Positions 62,188 through 64,000 of a stretch of 64,000 bases of DNA are shown here, piece after piece; the stretch's first letter is position 1; every line of letters begins with the position of its first letter. The DNA is from Peptococcus simiae (lineage in GTDB: Bacteria; Bacillota; Peptococcia; Peptococcales; Peptococcaceae): contig NZ_JBJUVG010000005.1 in NCBI RefSeq assembly GCF_046097595.1, forward strand, positions 50,090-114,089. Reading direction: 5' to 3'. The position numbers and the translations under genes are program-made. Under the pieces are notes generated by a model, which made no database searches, was not told the origin of the DNA, and worked only from the letters and a program-made list of their open reading frames with translations.

Positions 62188-63850
62188 CGTCTATTCCTCC
62201 TACCAAATTATCTATATTGAATTTAAAGACTATTTCAAATTCGTGTTTATCATAAACTATTATTTTTTCGATTAAGCTATGGATTAAATCGCCAGATAGC
62301 TTTTCCAAATTCTTTGAAGCATATAAATCATTTATCCATTTTGTTGATTTTGATCTTTCTTTTTTAAGTTTTGATATATTAACTTCAATTGCTGAAATCT
62401 CGTTATCAAATGTAGACATATGACTTTGAGCAATCTCTCTTTTTAATAGATACTCGTCTCTATCAATCTTGCCTAGACTATATTCTTCATAGGCTCTTTG
62501 AATGATATTTTCTTCATTTAGATTTTTTCTTTTAAGATTTTCAATGTCTTTCTTAAAAGTATCTATTGCGTTATTAAATCTAGCTTTAATTCGGTTAACA
62601 AATTTTGTCTTGCTAGTTGTCTTCATAATAAACTCAGAAATCTTATCACTAATAGCCTGATCTAAATCTCTTTCCATAATGAATACTGATTTTTCGGGTT
62701 TTATACTTCCACTAAACCTCTCATTCTGAAATGAATAGTAAAGTCTATCTCTATTCTTACCATAGATACGAGTTCTTCTATTAAGTTCTTTGCCAGTATT
62801 ATTATTGATTACAAGACCTTTAAATCTGTTCTCATAGTCCCTATTTTCAAAATTGTGCATTGGCGAACTGAAAACATGATTTTTCTTTCTTTCTCGTCTT
62901 TCTTGTAATATTCTTTCATGAACTTCCTTAGAAATGATTGCTTCATGTGCATTCTCACAAATTATATACTGACTTTCGTCTACAAAATGTTGTTTAATTC
63001 CTTTTGCAAGATTTTGTTGCTTAACTCCTTGTACTAAAGTCCCCGTATAAGCTGGATTTGTAAGCATTTTAGAAATTGTCCCTTTATTCCATTCAGGATC
63101 ATCATTTTCTCTGTAAACTCTCCCAGTTTTATAGTAAATCATTCCAGGAGCATACCCTTTTTCATTAAAATGCTTTGCTACTTCATACTGGCTTTTGCCT
63201 TGAAGAGTTAAATCAAACATCTCTTCAACTATAAATCTAACATTTTCATCAATTACAAGCTTTTGACCTTCTTTAGATTTTTTAATCTTGTACCCGTAAG
63301 GTGGAACAGATCCAATAAAGTATCCATTTCTTGCTCTATTGTGTTTTGAGGTTTTTATCTTAACTGAAATATCCTTAGCATACATATCGTTGATAATATT
63401 TTTAAGAGTAACCTCAAAAGATTTCTTTGAATCTGTTTCTTTGACTGTATCCAATTTATCATTAACTGAAATAAATCTAACACCTAAAAATGGAAACACT
63501 TTATCAATCAATCTTCCCATTTCAAGATATTCTCTTCCAAGTCTTGATAAATCTCTGATAATAATACAATTGATTCTTCTATCCCTAATATCTTGCATAA
63601 TATTCTGAAATGATGGTCTTTCAAAGTTTGTCCCACTATATTCATAGTCGGTGTAAACTTCTAAAACATCTATATTTTCTTTTAATGCATATTCTTTACA
63701 AGATAGGATTTGAGTTTCTATTGAGTATGATTTTTCTCTCCACTCTTCTGTTCTTTCGTTAGATAGTCTTGTATAAATTCCGGCCTTAAAGACTTTTCTT
63801 TCTATCTTTTCACTTTTCTTTTCAATATATCTTTTGGAAGTTCTTGCCAT
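62180..63850 (-). CDS. Large serine recombinase, upstream copy without zinc-ribbon cysteines
   Basis: This 556-residue recombinase has the resolvase domain (AGIYTRLSNERTEEW with the catalytic serine; IIIRDLSRLGREYLEMGRLID near 95), the recombinase domain (VPPYGYKIKKSKEGQ near 185) and a long coiled coil (about 410-500). Where the family normally has a CxxC zinc ribbon, this protein reads FKGLVINNNTGKELNRR and no cysteine pair is visible. It is AT-rich. The ATG overlaps the stop of a preceding gene by one base, so three genes are translationally linked. Confidence 0.93.
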   Translation of the reverse strand: MARTSKRYIEKKSEKIERKVFKAGIYTRLSNERTEEWREKSYSIETQILSCKEYALKENIDVLEVYTDYEYSGTNFERPSFQNIMQDIRDRRINCIIIRDLSRLGREYLEMGRLIDKVFPFLGVRFISVNDKLDTVKETDSKKSFEVTLKNIINDMYAKDISVKIKTSKHNRARNGYFIGSVPPYGYKIKKSKEGQKLVIDENVRFIVEEMFDLTLQGKSQYEVAKHFNEKGYAPGMIYYKTGRVYRENDDPEWNKGTISKMLTNPAYTGTLVQGVKQQNLAKGIKQHFVDESQYIICENAHEAIISKEVHERILQERRERKKNHVFSSPMHNFENRDYENRFKGLVINNNTGKELNRRTRIYGKNRDRLYYSFQNERFSGSIKPEKSVFIMERDLDQAISDKISEFIMKTTSKTKFVNRIKARFNNAIDTFKKDIENLKRKNLNEENIIQRAYEEYSLGKIDRDEYLLKREIAQSHMSTFDNEISAIEVNISKLKKERSKSTKWINDLYASKNLEKLSGDLIHSLIEKIIVYDKHEFEIVFKFNIDNLVGGIDDE

Positions 63851-64000
63851 TATAAAACACCTCCAGCTAATTGCATTGGAGTCTTATTTTCAAGAGCATT
63901 TCCAAATACCTTATTTATTGAAATCAAATTTTTCTTTACTTCGGACTTGTTTTCATTTTCTTCTTTTATAAGGGTCTTCAGTAAGTTAACTGTTTCCAAA
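63850..64000 (-). CDS. Unknown protein of the element, 3' end only
   Basis: The frame ending at TAA 63850-63852 is open to the window edge and reads LETVNLLKTLIKEENENKSE, then VKKNLISINKVFGNALENKT and PMQLAGGVL. Its stop shares a base with the recombinase ATG, and GGAGG before that ATG lies inside it. A short helical protein or the tail of a third recombinase is possible. Too little is seen to assign. Confidence 0.6.
   Translation of the reverse strand, partial: LETVNLLKTLIKEENENKSEVKKNLISINKVFGNALENKTPMQLAGGVL

Larger units (their letters stand above)
60618..64000 (-). mobile_element. Integrated element with paired large serine recombinases (partial)
   Basis: From about 60618 the base composition drops sharply in GC, hsdM homology ends, and two recombinase genes fill the rest of the window. 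The other end lies outside. The recombinases at the element's edge, next to the hsdM junction, fit a transposon or integrative element of the large serine recombinase type. Confidence 0.82.

Overview
The window looks like chromosome of an anaerobic, sulfur-metabolising Firmicute, probably a Peptococcus (P. niger or a close relative). This is inference. It rests on a ctsR-mcsA-mcsB-clpC operon, T-box and yybP-ykoY leaders, a DsrMKJOP-type sulfite-reduction electron-transfer operon, a SulP permease, an arylsulfate sulfotransferase, a butyrate-type CoA-transferase and Gram-positive ribosome binding sites. Most of the sequence is GC-rich. The last 3.4 kb is clearly AT-rich and foreign.

Layout. 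0-3 kb: the tail of an unknown gene, a polar amino-acid ABC importer and tmRNA. 3.3-10 kb: a sulfate permease and the CtsR heat-shock operon with its operators. 10-20.8 kb: uvrC, a holin-like membrane protein, a thioredoxin-like protein, dus, a TerC gene behind a manganese riboswitch, a lone prepilin, RNase Z, coaX with a probable pantothenate ECF subunit, an acetyltransferase, a LysR regulator and a ThiE-HAD fusion. 20.8-25 kb: a spermidine operon (speD-speA-speE-speB) behind a leader with a tiny ORF and an intrinsic terminator. 25-30 kb: a repeat-rich LEA-like protein, threonine dehydratase, a TVP38 protein and a CoA-transferase. 30-32 kb: three small genes and a four-tRNA operon.

31.9-39.7 kb: one leftward operon encoding ResB and CcsA (cytochrome c assembly), an accessory protein, and DsrK, J, O, P and M. 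The first two genes would attach haem to the triheme cytochrome DsrJ. The complex would pass electrons between the quinone pool and the DsrC/sulfite reductase system. 40-45 kb: a DtxR-type regulator, lgt and pheST with a T-box. 45-50.4 kb: a sortase-anchored beta-helix surface protein and the arylsulfate sulfotransferase.

50.6-53.7 kb: a compact phage-like cassette (36-residue membrane peptide, DUF1659 and DUF2922 proteins, amidase, DUF2335 membrane protein, sigma-like and ArpU-like regulators) with two perfect LexA-type boxes. 53.9 kb: a short-chain dehydrogenase.

54.7-64 kb: a type I restriction-modification locus with three layers of possible variation. A 13-copy tetranucleotide tract at the end of hsdS controls fusion to a third target-recognition domain. 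A three-copy 12-bp repeat sits between the first two target-recognition domains. hsdM is cut inside its SAM-binding motif by an element carrying two large serine recombinases. These are the most interesting features of the window.
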